From the NCBI GenBank assembly GCA_020853755.1, contig JADYYG010000034.1:35296-99295 (forward strand): a DNA stretch of 64,000 nucleotides. The letters are read 5' to 3'. Below, in pieces: positions 25,663 to 34,048 of the stretch (the stretch's first letter is position 1; every line of letters starts with the position of its first letter). The DNA is from Dehalococcoidia bacterium. Its GTDB lineage: Bacteria; Chloroflexota; Dehalococcoidia; Tepidiformales; Tepidiformaceae. The notes beneath the pieces were generated by a model. That model made no database searches. It was not told the origin of the DNA and worked only from the letters and a program-made list of their open reading frames with translations. The position numbers and the translations under genes are program-made.

Positions 25663-28137
25663 TCACACCAGGCTCGCCGGGTCGACGTCGATGTGCCAGT
25701 TCTCCCCGAGGCGGATGTTCGCCAGTAGCCGGGACGGCGCCCGCCCGCGCAGCAGCACCTGGTAGCGGTACTCCCCGCGAAAGCGCGGGATGTAGGGCGT
25801 TGTTGGACCGAGGATGTCCGGTTCGGCGCGGCCCGCAGCGTCCCGTGCCAGCCGCAGTTCGCCAGCTACGCGCGACGCCTCTTCGAGGGCGTGCTCCTGG
25901 TTTCGATGCCGGAAGACGAGCCGCACGAGGCGGTTGAACGGCGGATACCCGGCCCGCCGGCGGTGCGCGATCTCTTCGTCGTAGAAGGTTCGAAAATCGT
26001 GCGTTGCCGCGGCAACAATGGGCGCCGCTTCGGGCTCATACGTCTGGATGAACACCCAGCCCGGTTTCTCGCGGCGGCCCGCGCGGCCGGCCACCTGGGA
26101 GAGCAACTGGAACGTGCGCTCCTGCGCGTGGTAGTCCGGCAGGCTCAGTCCCACATCGGCATCGACCACGCCGACGACCGTCATCTCCGGCAGGTCCAGC
26201 CCCTTCGCCAGCATCTGCGTGCCCACGAGGATGTCGACGTCCCCGGCTTCTAGCGCGTGGACCATCCGCTCGTGGCTCCCTTTCTGGCGCGAGACATCGC
26301 TGTCCCAGCGGGCTACGCGGGCGTTCGGGAACTGCTTCCGCGCCTCCTGCTCGATACGCTGGGTGCCGACGCCGAAGGGCCGGTAGCGCGCGCCATCGCA
26401 CTTCGGGCAGCGGTCTTCGAGCCGCCGTGAACGGCCGCAGTGGTGGCAGATGAGCAGCGTCAGCACCGGGCTCTGGACATCGAGGCTCATCGAGACCGAG
26501 CACGAAGGGCAGACCGGGAGGTAGCCGCAGTCCCGGCAGAGCACGAAGCGGGCCGACCCGCGGCGGTTCACGAAGAGGATCGATTGCTCGCCGGCCCGCA
26601 ACGCGGCGTTGACTGCCCGGCGCAAGGAACGGGCGAAGACGCTCCGGTTCCCTTCCTGCAACTCTGCCCGCATGTCCACGATTTCGACCGCTGGCATGCC
26701 AGTCTCCACGGCGCCGCCGTCGCCGGTTGGAGCGAGACGCTGGGTGAGTTCGACGCGCTGGATGGCGCCCACTTCGCTGCGGTGGTAGGTCACAACGTCC
26801 GGGGTGGCGCTGCCCAGCACGAGCCGCGCCCCCGCCAGGGAACAGAGGTGCTCGGCGGCTTCACGGGCGTGGTAGCGCGGTTGTGGGTCGGTCTGCTTGT
26901 AGCTCCACTCGTGCTCTTCGTCCATGACGACGAGCCCAAGGTCCGGGATGGGGGCGAAGAGCGCACTGCGCGAACCAACCACGAGACGGGCATCGCCGCG
27001 CTGGATGCGAAACCACTGGTCGTACAGTTCTCCCTGCGAGAGTTGGGAGTGGAGCACGGTCAGCGTGCCGCCGAAGCGTTCGCCATAGCGGCGGACGGCC
27101 TGCGGCGTGAGCGCGATTTCGGGGACGAGGACGATAGCGCCCCTGCCTTCGTCGAGCGTCCGGCGGACAAGTTCGAGGTAGACCTCGGTCTTTCCGGAAC
27201 CGGTCACGCCGTGGATGAGCGTGACGCCGGGATTCGCCCAGCACAGGTCGACCGCGCGCTGCTGTTCTTCGCTGAGGAGCGCCGGGGGCTTCTGGGCGAA
27301 GCGGAACGCGGCGAGCGGGTCCCGTTCGATACGCTGCTCGTACTGGTGGAGCATCCCGGCGGCTTCGAGCCGGGACAGGTGCGACGGGTTCGCGCCGATC
27401 TCGCGCGCTTCGGTCAGCGAGATGTCCGGGTGGACGGCGAGGTGGCCGAGGAGACGCGCTTCGACGGACCGTGCGTTCCGTTCGAGGAGGCCTGCGCGAT
27501 AAGCCTCGGCGTCAGCCGGTTCCGCGGCGAGGGCGAGGCGCCGTTCCATCCGCGGTCGAGTGGAAGGCCGCGCGAGGCCCTGTGCGACCGTCAGGTGGCC
27601 ATCGCGCTGGAGCCGTTGGAGCAAAGTCAGGCTGACCTGGCCGACGTGCTCGCGCAGTTCATCGAGGGAAACGCGCCCGTTCGCGGCGATGTACTGGAGG
27701 ATCTTCTGGTCCTTTGGGTAGACCGGCAGCAGTGGCGGTACATCGACCGGGGAGACCATCGTTACCGGTTTCTGGCCGTAGCCGGCCGGGAGGCAGCAAC
27801 TCACGCAGTCCCAGAGCGGCGCCAGGTACTCGCCTGCGAGCCACTGCGCGAGTGCGGCATGGTTGGCGTCGAGCAGGGGGTCAGGGTCGGCGACCGATAC
27901 GATTGGGCGCACTGCCTGGAGGGCCGTGGAACTCGTGATGCCCAGCACGATGCCCTGCAGGATGCGCGGCCCGAACGGGACGAAGACGGCCTGGCCAGGC
28001 GCGATGTCCATGCCGGGAGGGATGCTGTAGGTGAACGGCGTCCGGGCCGGTTGTGCGGCGTTCACGGCGACTTCTGCGAGCAAGGCGCCCGGAAGCGGCG
28101 GCTCTGCCGGGTCATAGGTGGGGAACGGCAGCGTCAC
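25663..28137 (-). CDS. priA: Primosomal replication protein N' (replication restart helicase)
   Basis: This 824-aa superfamily 2 helicase has an N-terminal 3'-DNA-binding domain (about 1-105), a winged-helix region, Walker A GVTGSGKTEVYLELV, Walker B MDEEHEW, and the zinc-binding insert CRDCGYLPVCPSC through CHHCGRSRRLEDRCPKC. Helicase motifs V-VI include VGTQMLAKGLD and QVAGRAGRREKPG. It restarts stalled replication forks and loads the replisome. The C-terminal domain is complete. It ends 7 bases from the convergent SpoU gene end. Confidence 0.95.
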   Translation of the reverse strand: MTLPFPTYDPAEPPLPGALLAEVAVNAAQPARTPFTYSIPPGMDIAPGQAVFVPFGPRILQGIVLGITSSTALQAVRPIVSVADPDPLLDANHAALAQWLAGEYLAPLWDCVSCCLPAGYGQKPVTMVSPVDVPPLLPVYPKDQKILQYIAANGRVSLDELREHVGQVSLTLLQRLQRDGHLTVAQGLARPSTRPRMERRLALAAEPADAEAYRAGLLERNARSVEARLLGHLAVHPDISLTEAREIGANPSHLSRLEAAGMLHQYEQRIERDPLAAFRFAQKPPALLSEEQQRAVDLCWANPGVTLIHGVTGSGKTEVYLELVRRTLDEGRGAIVLVPEIALTPQAVRRYGERFGGTLTVLHSQLSQGELYDQWFRIQRGDARLVVGSRSALFAPIPDLGLVVMDEEHEWSYKQTDPQPRYHAREAAEHLCSLAGARLVLGSATPDVVTYHRSEVGAIQRVELTQRLAPTGDGGAVETGMPAVEIVDMRAELQEGNRSVFARSLRRAVNAALRAGEQSILFVNRRGSARFVLCRDCGYLPVCPSCSVSMSLDVQSPVLTLLICHHCGRSRRLEDRCPKCDGARYRPFGVGTQRIEQEARKQFPNARVARWDSDVSRQKGSHERMVHALEAGDVDILVGTQMLAKGLDLPEMTVVGVVDADVGLSLPDYHAQERTFQLLSQVAGRAGRREKPGWVFIQTYEPEAAPIVAAATHDFRTFYDEEIAHRRRAGYPPFNRLVRLVFRHRNQEHALEEASRVAGELRLARDAAGRAEPDILGPTTPYIPRFRGEYRYQVLLRGRAPSRLLANIRLGENWHIDVDPASLV

Positions 28138-28184
28138 GGGTGGATCATCGAAGCTGGCGGGGTTGTTTGTCGACGTTCAGATGG

Positions 28185-29417
28185 TTACTGGCCGCCGGCA
28201 GCTTCAGCGAACTCGGCGTGGCCGGTTCGAGCGGGTTCGCGCGTGTGCAGCCCGCGGGTGAGCGTGAGGAACGCCGGTGCGCCCGCGACCATCACGAGGC
28301 CCGCGAAGAAGAACGAATGCGAGAGGCCCCAGATATCGAAGATGAGGCCGCCCACGACCGAACCGATGACAATTCCCGCGCCGTTCGCGGCCGAGTTGAT
28401 GCCGAGCACGGTGCCCATGCCGACGCCGCGGCCCGCTACGACCTGGATGGCGGACGCGGATACCTGCGAGATGGCGCCCGTGGCCCCCATGCCCATGAGC
28501 ACCGCAACGACCAGCCAGTAATTCGGCAATGCTCCCACGCAGGCGAGCAGCAGGCCGTTTGCGATCAGCCCACCGGCGACGAGGAACGGCCGGTGATAAC
28601 GATCAGCGAGGCGCCCGAAGAGCGGTTGGGCGAGGCCTCCGGTCAGGTCCTGGGTGGCGAACGCCAGGCCGATCGCCAGTGGCCTCGCATGCAGGCCGTT
28701 CTCCAGCCGAAGCGCAAGGAAGCTGAACGAGGCGCCCATCGCGAGCGAGATGAGGAACTGGTGCGTGGTTACCGCGATGACCAGCCGTTCCCGAAGGGCG
28801 GTGCTGAACGGCGCCTGCTTCGGGCGTTCGCCACCCTTCTCCATGCGGCCCCGCGCAAGTTCAGCAGGACTGTGGCGCGGGAGCCACCAGAGGAGGATGA
28901 GCGCGGACAAGGCCATCAGCGCGGCCATCGCCACGAAGACGGAGCGGAAGCCAACCTCCTGGCGGAGGAGACCGGCGATAAGCGGCCCCGTTCCGAAACC
29001 AACGATGTCCGCGGTGGCGAACACGCCCAGCCAGCGCCCTTCCTGGCCGCGCGGCGTCATGTCTCCCACGTACGCCCGGGCGACGGAGAAGATCAGGCTG
29101 GTCCCGAAGCCGCTGAATGCCCGGAAGGCGATGACCTGGTAGAAGCTCTGGGCAGTGAGGTACCCGAGCGCCGCGACCAGGTAGACGAGCAGCCCGGCGA
29201 CGATGAACGGCTTCCGTCCGTAGCGGTCGGAGAGCCTGCCCGCGAAGGGGCCGAAAAACGTCTGCACCACGGCGAAGACGGAGAAGGTGATGCCGAGCCA
29301 GACTCCCGAGGCGCCGAGCGTCTCGGCGTAGACGGGCAGCAGCGGCGAGACCATCGAGATCCCCAGCGTTGCGACGAAAACGGCAACGTAAAGGGCGACG
29401 AATGGTCGTGATCGCAC
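28185..29417 (-). CDS. Major facilitator superfamily transporter
   Basis: This 410-aa protein has about 12 predicted membrane helices and the MFS loop 2-3 signature GRLSDRYGRKPFIVAG, repeated in the second half as FGRLADRYHRPFLVAGG. Helix 5 carries a PGTG-like region (AITS/GATGAISQVSA), suggesting a drug-efflux-type exporter. It starts with GTG 29417, 47 bases upstream of priA on the same strand. The central loop (about 190-205) is basic. The substrate is unknown. Confidence 0.88.
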   Translation of the reverse strand: MRSRPFVALYVAVFVATLGISMVSPLLPVYAETLGASGVWLGITFSVFAVVQTFFGPFAGRLSDRYGRKPFIVAGLLVYLVAALGYLTAQSFYQVIAFRAFSGFGTSLIFSVARAYVGDMTPRGQEGRWLGVFATADIVGFGTGPLIAGLLRQEVGFRSVFVAMAALMALSALILLWWLPRHSPAELARGRMEKGGERPKQAPFSTALRERLVIAVTTHQFLISLAMGASFSFLALRLENGLHARPLAIGLAFATQDLTGGLAQPLFGRLADRYHRPFLVAGGLIANGLLLACVGALPNYWLVVAVLMGMGATGAISQVSASAIQVVAGRGVGMGTVLGINSAANGAGIVIGSVVGGLIFDIWGLSHSFFFAGLVMVAGAPAFLTLTRGLHTREPARTGHAEFAEAAGGQ

Positions 29418-29499
29418 GGATCCACCGTACCTGTCCGGCCGCGAAGGCTAAAGCCACACTGGCAGCGTCACTCCAAATGTGACGGAAGGCGGCAGAACG

Positions 29500-29697
29500 A
29501 TGGAGAACTTCCTGTGGGGGCTTTGGAACGGGGTGACCGCCTGGCCGCTCCTCATCATCCACATCTTCGACTGGTGGGAGCGGTACCCGGTCTACAACAT
29601 CGCCCGTGACGGCGGCTGGTACCAGTTCGGCTTCCTGCTTGGTGCGGGGTCGCCGTTCCTTGGCATCATCGGAGGAAGCCGGTCGCGAAAGGACTGA
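29500..29697 (+). CDS. Small aromatic-rich membrane protein (65 aa), unknown
   Basis: The ATG at 29500, with GGAAGG 9-14 bases upstream, opens a 65-residue protein that starts MENFLWGLWNGVTAWPLL and ends GGSRSRKD. Helix 1 (about 3-24) is rich in Trp; a second hydrophobic stretch covers 43-58. The form resembles small Chloroflexota/actinobacterial proteins with a WNGvTAWPllI motif, but I do not know a function. It lies between the divergent MFS gene and the amidohydrolase gene. Confidence 0.65.
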   Translation: MENFLWGLWNGVTAWPLLIIHIFDWWERYPVYNIARDGGWYQFGFLLGAGSPFLGIIGGSRSRKD

Positions 29698-29781
29698 GGC
29701 GTCGCCTGCGCACTCGTGGCTGTTTCGCGCATGGCCCGCGGCGGGTCTAGACTCGAAACAGCTACTGGTTGGGCAGGCGCC

Positions 29782-30675
29782 ATGAAGATTTTCGATATTC
29801 ACGTCCATTTCCCCCGCAACTGGGAGAACCCGGACGAAGATCCCGCCCCGATGGTTGACCGTCTCGTCGAACGGCTCCATGCGGCCGGCGTGACCAAGGC
29901 CTGCCTGCTAACGGGCGGGCGATTCGGCCCCGCTTATGACCGTGGGATGGAGATTGCCGAGAAGTACCTCGACCTGTTCATCCCGGTCGCCGTCGTCGAC
30001 CCCGAAGAGATAGACGGCGAGGCCGTGGCCCGCCTGTACGAGATGGGCTACCGGGGACTCAAGCTCATCGGCGTGCAGCGCCCGTACGATGAACCCGACT
30101 ACCTGCCGACCTATGCCAAAGCCCAGGACCTGAACATGCCTGTGCTGTTCCACATGGGCGTCATCGGCGGCGGGCTCGACTATTCGATCACGCACCCGCG
30201 CAGAGATCCTGCTGCAGCCCAGGCGTACCGCCGGATGACGGCCATGCAGGAGCGCACTCCGCCGCGCAACGCCACGGCCCTGCGCATGTCGCCGCTCCAT
30301 CTCGACTCCATCGCGAACCGATTCCCGAAACTCAAGATCATCGGGGCCCACCTTGGGAACCAGGGCAACTATGACTACTCCACCTCGGTCGCGCGTTGGC
30401 GTCATAACGTCTACTTCGACATGAGCGGCGGCGAAACCATCGAACGCCACATGGTTGAGAGGAAGCTGCTCGCGGCCAACAGCCAGGGCGAGTTTGGCCA
30501 TGAGAAGCTGATCTTTGGCAGCGACTGCGGGATGGACGAGATCCGCGAGCACATCGACCGGTTCGAGGTCATTTTCGACCAACTGGGCCTGACCGAGGAC
30601 GAGCGCGAGCGCCTCTGGTGGCGAAACGGCGCAGAACTCTACGGCCTCGAGCAACCGGTGTTCGCCGAGGAGTGA
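29782..30675 (+). CDS. Amidohydrolase (Amidohydro_2 type)
   Basis: This 297-aa TIM-barrel metal hydrolase has the N-terminal metal motif FDIHVHFP, a lid-region MGYRGLKLIGVQRPYDEPD, metal-binding His in VLFHMGVIG and KIIGAHLGNQGNYD, and catalytic Asp in LIFGSDCGMDEI. This is the ACMSD/TIM-barrel decarboxylase-hydrolase group, which cleaves or decarboxylates cyclic or aromatic acids. Substrate is not assignable. ATG 29782 was chosen for the family start MKIFDIHVHF. Confidence 0.85.
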   Translation: MKIFDIHVHFPRNWENPDEDPAPMVDRLVERLHAAGVTKACLLTGGRFGPAYDRGMEIAEKYLDLFIPVAVVDPEEIDGEAVARLYEMGYRGLKLIGVQRPYDEPDYLPTYAKAQDLNMPVLFHMGVIGGGLDYSITHPRRDPAAAQAYRRMTAMQERTPPRNATALRMSPLHLDSIANRFPKLKIIGAHLGNQGNYDYSTSVARWRHNVYFDMSGGETIERHMVERKLLAANSQGEFGHEKLIFGSDCGMDEIREHIDRFEVIFDQLGLTEDERERLWWRNGAELYGLEQPVFAEE

Positions 30676-31475
30676 CCACGGCCAGCGCACCGCTCGGTCA
30701 GTCCCCGGCCGCCGTGAATGTCACCGCACGGACGGTCATCCTCGGCGGAATGGCCGCCCTGGGGTTGGGGGCCTATGTCTCGCTCCGGCCGGAGCAGCCA
30801 TGGATCCTTGTCCTGACGACGATTCTTGCCGCTCTCGGCACCGATGGGCTGGTCAAGGTCCACCGCCAGTGGCGGGACCTCCGGCCCATCGACTCGGTGG
30901 TCTATACGTTCCTCCCCGCGCTCTTTGTCCTCGGCAGCGGGCTCTTCATCGACCACGTGCTCGAAGGGTATGCACGCCAGCCTGCAGCTATCGCGGCAGG
31001 CCTCGCCACGAGCCTCATCGCCTTTGGCGAGTACCAGACGGTCGACTTCGAAGGCAGGCTGTTCGGGCGGTTCCGTGTCTTCATGGCGCTGGTTACCTAC
31101 ATCACCGCGTTCGCCTTCTTCACGGTCATTTACAGTCGTGACTTCGACCTCGTGTTTGCCGGGTTGTTCATCGCCGGGGTGAGCGCGCTGCTGGCAATGG
31201 AACTGTTCCGTGAGAGCAGGCTCCTCGGGCTGAGCAGCCTGCTGGTGAGTTTCGCCATCGGCCTGACCCTGGGCGAGTTCCGGCTCGCGCTCTACTTCTA
31301 TCCGCTCGACGGGCTGCTGGCGGGGGCGCTTCTGCTCATCGCCTTCTACCTGGCGACGGGCATTGTGGCCCATGTCCTGGATCGCGACCTCGACGCCGCG
31401 ACGGCTGCCGAATACGTGGTTGTGAGCGCCGGCGCTTCCGTCGCTGTCATCGTCGCCCGCGTTATCGCCGGATAG
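30672..31475 (+). CDS. Polytopic membrane protein (about 7-8 helices), unknown
   Basis: The GTG at 30672 overlaps the amidohydrolase stop by four bases (GTGA) and opens a 267-aa protein with roughly eight hydrophobic segments from residue 17 to the end. Charged loops include KVHRQWRDLRPID and LFRESRLLG. No motif of a known transporter or enzyme is visible. Cotranslation with the amidohydrolase suggests a shared process. A strong terminator follows 4 bases after the stop. Confidence 0.7.
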   Translation: MTTASAPLGQSPAAVNVTARTVILGGMAALGLGAYVSLRPEQPWILVLTTILAALGTDGLVKVHRQWRDLRPIDSVVYTFLPALFVLGSGLFIDHVLEGYARQPAAIAAGLATSLIAFGEYQTVDFEGRLFGRFRVFMALVTYITAFAFFTVIYSRDFDLVFAGLFIAGVSALLAMELFRESRLLGLSSLLVSFAIGLTLGEFRLALYFYPLDGLLAGALLLIAFYLATGIVAHVLDRDLDAATAAEYVVVSAGASVAVIVARVIAG

Positions 31476-31479
31476 CGAA

Positions 31480-31504
31480 AAGGCCCTCCACGATGGAGGG
31501 CCTT
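31480..31504 (+). terminator. Intrinsic terminator after the membrane-protein gene
   Basis: A perfect 11-bp stem, AAGGCCCTCCA (31480-31490) and TGGAGGGCCTT (31494-31504), encloses a 3-base loop. It is symmetric enough to serve the convergent zinc-finger gene too. Confidence 0.85.
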
Positions 31505-31528
31505 CGTGTGTGTGCTGCGCTGGTTGTG

Positions 31529-31681
31529 TCAGGCGGCGGCAGTAAGTCGATGGTCTTCGGCGTCGCCCGTGCCCGGCGCGATGCGCGCGGTTCCGTGGCG
31601 CCTGAGATGACGCTCGATCCACAGCCGCTCGATGTCCGGCGCGCCCGTGAAGCGGGCAGCGCAGCGAGGACATGCGGTCAT
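31529..31681 (-). CDS. 50-aa single C2H2-type zinc-finger protein
   Basis: The ATG at 31681 follows a good GAGGAA ribosome binding site and gives MTACPRCAARFTGAPDIERL followed by WIERHLRRHGTARI. C4/C7 and the two His in ERHLRRH have CxxC-x17-HxxxH spacing, a single C2H2-like finger. The tail is Ala/Asp-rich. Role unknown; similar tiny zinc-finger proteins occur in Actinobacteria and Chloroflexota. It converges on the membrane-protein operon across the shared terminator. Confidence 0.75.
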   Translation of the reverse strand: MTACPRCAARFTGAPDIERLWIERHLRRHGTARIAPGTGDAEDHRLTAAA

Positions 31682-31909
31682 GTGATTTCCTCTTTCTAAC
31701 TTTCTCTGCTCTTTAGTATCGGCAGGCGGGACCCGCGGACAGACCGCGGATTCCCGATTCATGCGGGGAATCCCCCTGAAAGCGTTGCCACCAGACCCCG
31801 CAAGGGGCTGACGGCTCGAACACGGACAGCCTCGCGTGCGCACCTGAAGGCGTGGTTAACGCTTTGTGCGCTTGCGCAGGGGCAGGGTGTGGCTCACCGT
31901 TTCCCAGCG

Positions 31910-32692
31910 ATGAGCACCGCCACCATCTGTTCCTGGAACGTGAACGGCCTTCGCGCCACGATCAAAGCCGGCCACTTCGGCCAATGGCTGGAAACCACCC
32001 GTCCCGATGTTGCGGGGCTTCAGGAAGTGAAGGCCACTCCGGATCAAGTGCCCGATGAGCCCTGGACTGCTCTCGGCTATCGCTGCTGGTGGCACCCTGC
32101 TCAGCGTGCCGGGTACAGCGGCGCAATCTTGCTTTCCAAACAGGAACCGCTTGACGTCCGTATCGGCCTGGGTCTCGAACAGTTCGATTCCGAAGGGCGT
32201 GTCATCCAGGCCGACTTCCCAGAGTATACCGTACTCACCGCCTACTTCCCAAACGCCGGCCGTGGCATCGAGCGGATGGAGTACAAACTCGCCTTCTACG
32301 CGGCGTTCCTCGACCACGTGAACGGGCTGCGAAGCGCTGGCCGGAACGTGGTCTTCATGGGCGACTTCAATGTGGCGCACCAGGTCATCGACGTCGCCCG
32401 GCCTGATGAAGCGCTGAAGGGCACCGGGTTCCTGCCCGAGGAGCGCGCCTGGATCGACCGCTTCCTTGCGGAAGGGTACGTCGACACCTTCCGGCAGCTG
32501 CAACCAGATGCCCGTGACCAGTACAGCTACTGGGATGCCTGGCGCGAACGGCGGGCTCGCAACATCGGCTGGCGGATCGATTACGTGATGGTCAACGAGG
32601 AGTTGATGCCGAAGGTTCGCCGGGCGTTCATCCAGCAGGATGTCTTCGGATCAGACCACTGCCCGGTTGGCATCGAACTGGAGACTGGCTGA
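31910..32692 (+). CDS. xth: Exodeoxyribonuclease III
   Basis: This 260-aa AP endonuclease/3'-exonuclease of the EEP fold has SWNVNGLRA (catalytic Asn), GLQEVKATPDQ (metal Glu), GYSGAILLSK, FMGDFNVAH (Asp/Asn), WRIDYVMV and GSDHCPVGIEL (catalytic Asp-His). It repairs abasic sites and removes 3' blocks. ATG 31910 gives the family N-terminus; GTG 31889, seven codons upstream, has GGGGCAGG before it and is a real alternative. Confidence 0.93.
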   Translation: MSTATICSWNVNGLRATIKAGHFGQWLETTRPDVAGLQEVKATPDQVPDEPWTALGYRCWWHPAQRAGYSGAILLSKQEPLDVRIGLGLEQFDSEGRVIQADFPEYTVLTAYFPNAGRGIERMEYKLAFYAAFLDHVNGLRSAGRNVVFMGDFNVAHQVIDVARPDEALKGTGFLPEERAWIDRFLAEGYVDTFRQLQPDARDQYSYWDAWRERRARNIGWRIDYVMVNEELMPKVRRAFIQQDVFGSDHCPVGIELETG

Positions 32693-32771
32693 CCGTTTCG
32701 GTGGCGGAATCGCTTTGACCCCGCGCCGCCCAGTCCGTAGATTGGATCGGGGCCAGAGTGGGCCGCCAAAT

Positions 32772-32848
32772 CGGGGTGTAGCGCAGCCTGGTAGCGCACT
32801 TGTATGGGGTACAAGAGGTCCCGCGTTCGAATCGCGGCACCCCGACCA
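32772..32848 (+). tRNA. tRNA-Pro (anticodon GGG), CCA encoded
   Basis: The cloverleaf is complete: acceptor CGGGGTG (32772-32778) with CACCCCG (32838-32844), D arm GCGC/GCGC, anticodon stem CTTGT/ACAAG around loop ATGGGGT with anticodon GGG at 32806-32808, and T arm CCGCG-TTCGAAT-CGCGG. The C1-G72 pair and A73 are tRNA-Pro identity features. The terminal CCA (32846-32848) is encoded in the DNA. It reads CCC/CCU codons. Confidence 0.97.
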
Positions 32849-32926
32849 CTGATTCTTCCCCTGGCTTCCTGTGTTCCGCCCGCGCGCTGCGGGCGCCCGT
32901 TATGCGCAGTGCGACGGGGAACCGAA

Positions 32927-32966
32927 AGCCCTCGAAGACGCCGCGTTTTGCGGCATCGCGAGGGCT
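32927..32966. terminator. Long hairpin between tRNA-Pro and the cupredoxin-like gene
   Basis: AGCCCTCG (32927-32934) pairs with CGAGGGCT (32959-32966), and an inner GCCGC/GCGGC stem closes a GTTTT-type loop. It lies downstream of both the tRNA gene and the convergent lipoprotein gene, so it may be a shared terminator, but there is no strong T tract on either side. Confidence 0.6.
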
Positions 32967-32995
32967 CTCGACGTCTCGATCGATTCGGCCCGCCG

Positions 32996-33400
32996 CTACT
33001 CGACGGTGATCTTGCCAACCATGTCCGGCTTACCGGCGCATTGATAGCTGAAGGTAGACCCGGCCGAAGAGAAGACACGCTCGAACGTGCCAGATGACTG
33101 TTCGGGGATCGTGGATCCCGCCATCTGGAGGGAGCAGGGCGTGCTGGCCGTCCACTTCCAGATGACCTTGGTGCCGGCCTTGATCGTCACCGCCGCAGGC
33201 TCGAACGAGCCAGCCTTTACCTCGATGACCTGCTCCGGGACGACCTGGTTCGAGGTGGTCGTCCGGGCATCGATAGCGACGTTGGATGTATCGATGGTTT
33301 CCTTCTTGCCGCCCCCTCCGCCACATGCCGCCAACAGCGCCAGTGCGGCGCAACTCCCAATGAGCGCCGCCGTGGTGAACCAATGCTTGCGAATCTTCAC
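32996..33400 (-). CDS. Cupredoxin-like lipoprotein lacking both type 1 copper His ligands
   Basis: This 134-aa secreted lipoprotein has an n/h region (1-22) and lipobox LLAAC with lipidated C26, then a Gly-rich linker and a plastocyanin-like fold (about 55-134): EVKAGSFEPAAVTIKAGTKVIWKW and FSYQCAGKPDMVGKITVE. In copper sites of this family the first loop reads PH and the second CxxHPxM. Here the first His is C89 (TPCSLQ) and the second is K124 (CAGKPDM), while C121 and M127 remain. So it either binds metal differently or no longer does. GTG 33400 has GGGAGGGG upstream and a good promoter at 33430-33458. Confidence 0.85.
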   Translation of the reverse strand: MKIRKHWFTTAALIGSCAALALLAACGGGGGKKETIDTSNVAIDARTTTSNQVVPEQVIEVKAGSFEPAAVTIKAGTKVIWKWTASTPCSLQMAGSTIPEQSSGTFERVFSSAGSTFSYQCAGKPDMVGKITVE

Positions 33401-33429
33401 AATCCCCTCCCCCAGGACCGATTTGCGGC

Positions 33430-33458
33430 ATCGTAGGGAGTGACGGGGATCAGTACAA
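33430..33458 (-). promoter_or_regulatory. Sigma70-like promoter for the cupredoxin-like lipoprotein gene
   Basis: On the minus strand TTGTAC (33458-33453) and TACGAT (33435-33430) are separated by exactly 17 bases. Just upstream lies ATTAATTAAT (33461-33470), an AT-rich palindrome that could be an UP element. The start near 33423 gives a leader of about 23 bases. Confidence 0.65.
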
Positions 33459-33515
33459 GGATTAATTAATGCGTGGCTTGCTATCTACCGGGGCTATAGC
33501 ATCCATCCAGTGAGG

Positions 33516-33950
33516 CTAACTTTCGCAGTCGACCTGTACGGTGACGGTGGATTGCTTTGGCAGATCGGCCAGCCGGAAGAGTTCCTTCACGACGCGGACG
33601 GCGGGGGAGGCCCCTTCTCCGTCGGTGGCTGCCCGTGAGACCCAGGTCTGGCGAACGTCGGCATCGAGATGGACGGCCGGGCCCTCCACACGGCTGAGGT
33701 CGGCGTGGACGTGTACTTCGCCGGCAAGGTTCGTTTCGAAAAGACTCAGGTAGCCAACACCGAACCGTTCGGCGCTAAATGGCCCGCTGAGGTAGGCGAG
33801 CGGCCCGGAACCGATGAGCCGGTCATGTTCCTCGCTCGAGAGGACGACGTGCTCGGGGGTCAATTCCGTTGGTTCGTCCGGGAGTTCCCCGAACGATGGG
33901 CTGGCTCCCGGCGGCAGATCTCCGGCTGTTTCGAACACACTCGCAGTCAT
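33516..33950 (-). CDS. Hypothetical protein, 144 aa
   Basis: I do not recognise this protein. It is acidic, without signal peptide or membrane helix. The first ~40 residues are Pro/Glu-rich and disordered-looking; residues 45-140 alternate hydrophobic strands (LAYLSGPFSAERFGVGYL, EVHVHADLSRVEG, TVTVQVDCES), suggesting a small beta-rich domain. ATG 33950 has GGGAGGACC at -7 and is the likely start. A single Cys lies in the last three residues. It sits between the cupredoxin-like and aminotransferase genes on the same strand. Confidence 0.6.
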   Translation of the reverse strand: MTASVFETAGDLPPGASPSFGELPDEPTELTPEHVVLSSEEHDRLIGSGPLAYLSGPFSAERFGVGYLSLFETNLAGEVHVHADLSRVEGPAVHLDADVRQTWVSRAATDGEGASPAVRVVKELFRLADLPKQSTVTVQVDCES

Positions 33951-34048
33951 GATGGTCCTCCCCTAAGACATTCGTTGAAAGTTAGCCCGGAGCGTAGGCC
34001 CGGGTGCGGACACAGACGGTTAACAGGTTGTTGGCATCGAGTGTCGCC

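Noticed and set aside
26440..29411. Long plus-strand open frames antisense to priA and the MFS transporter gene.
   Set aside because: Composition is typical of antisense shadows and conserved motifs of PriA and MFS lie on the other strand.
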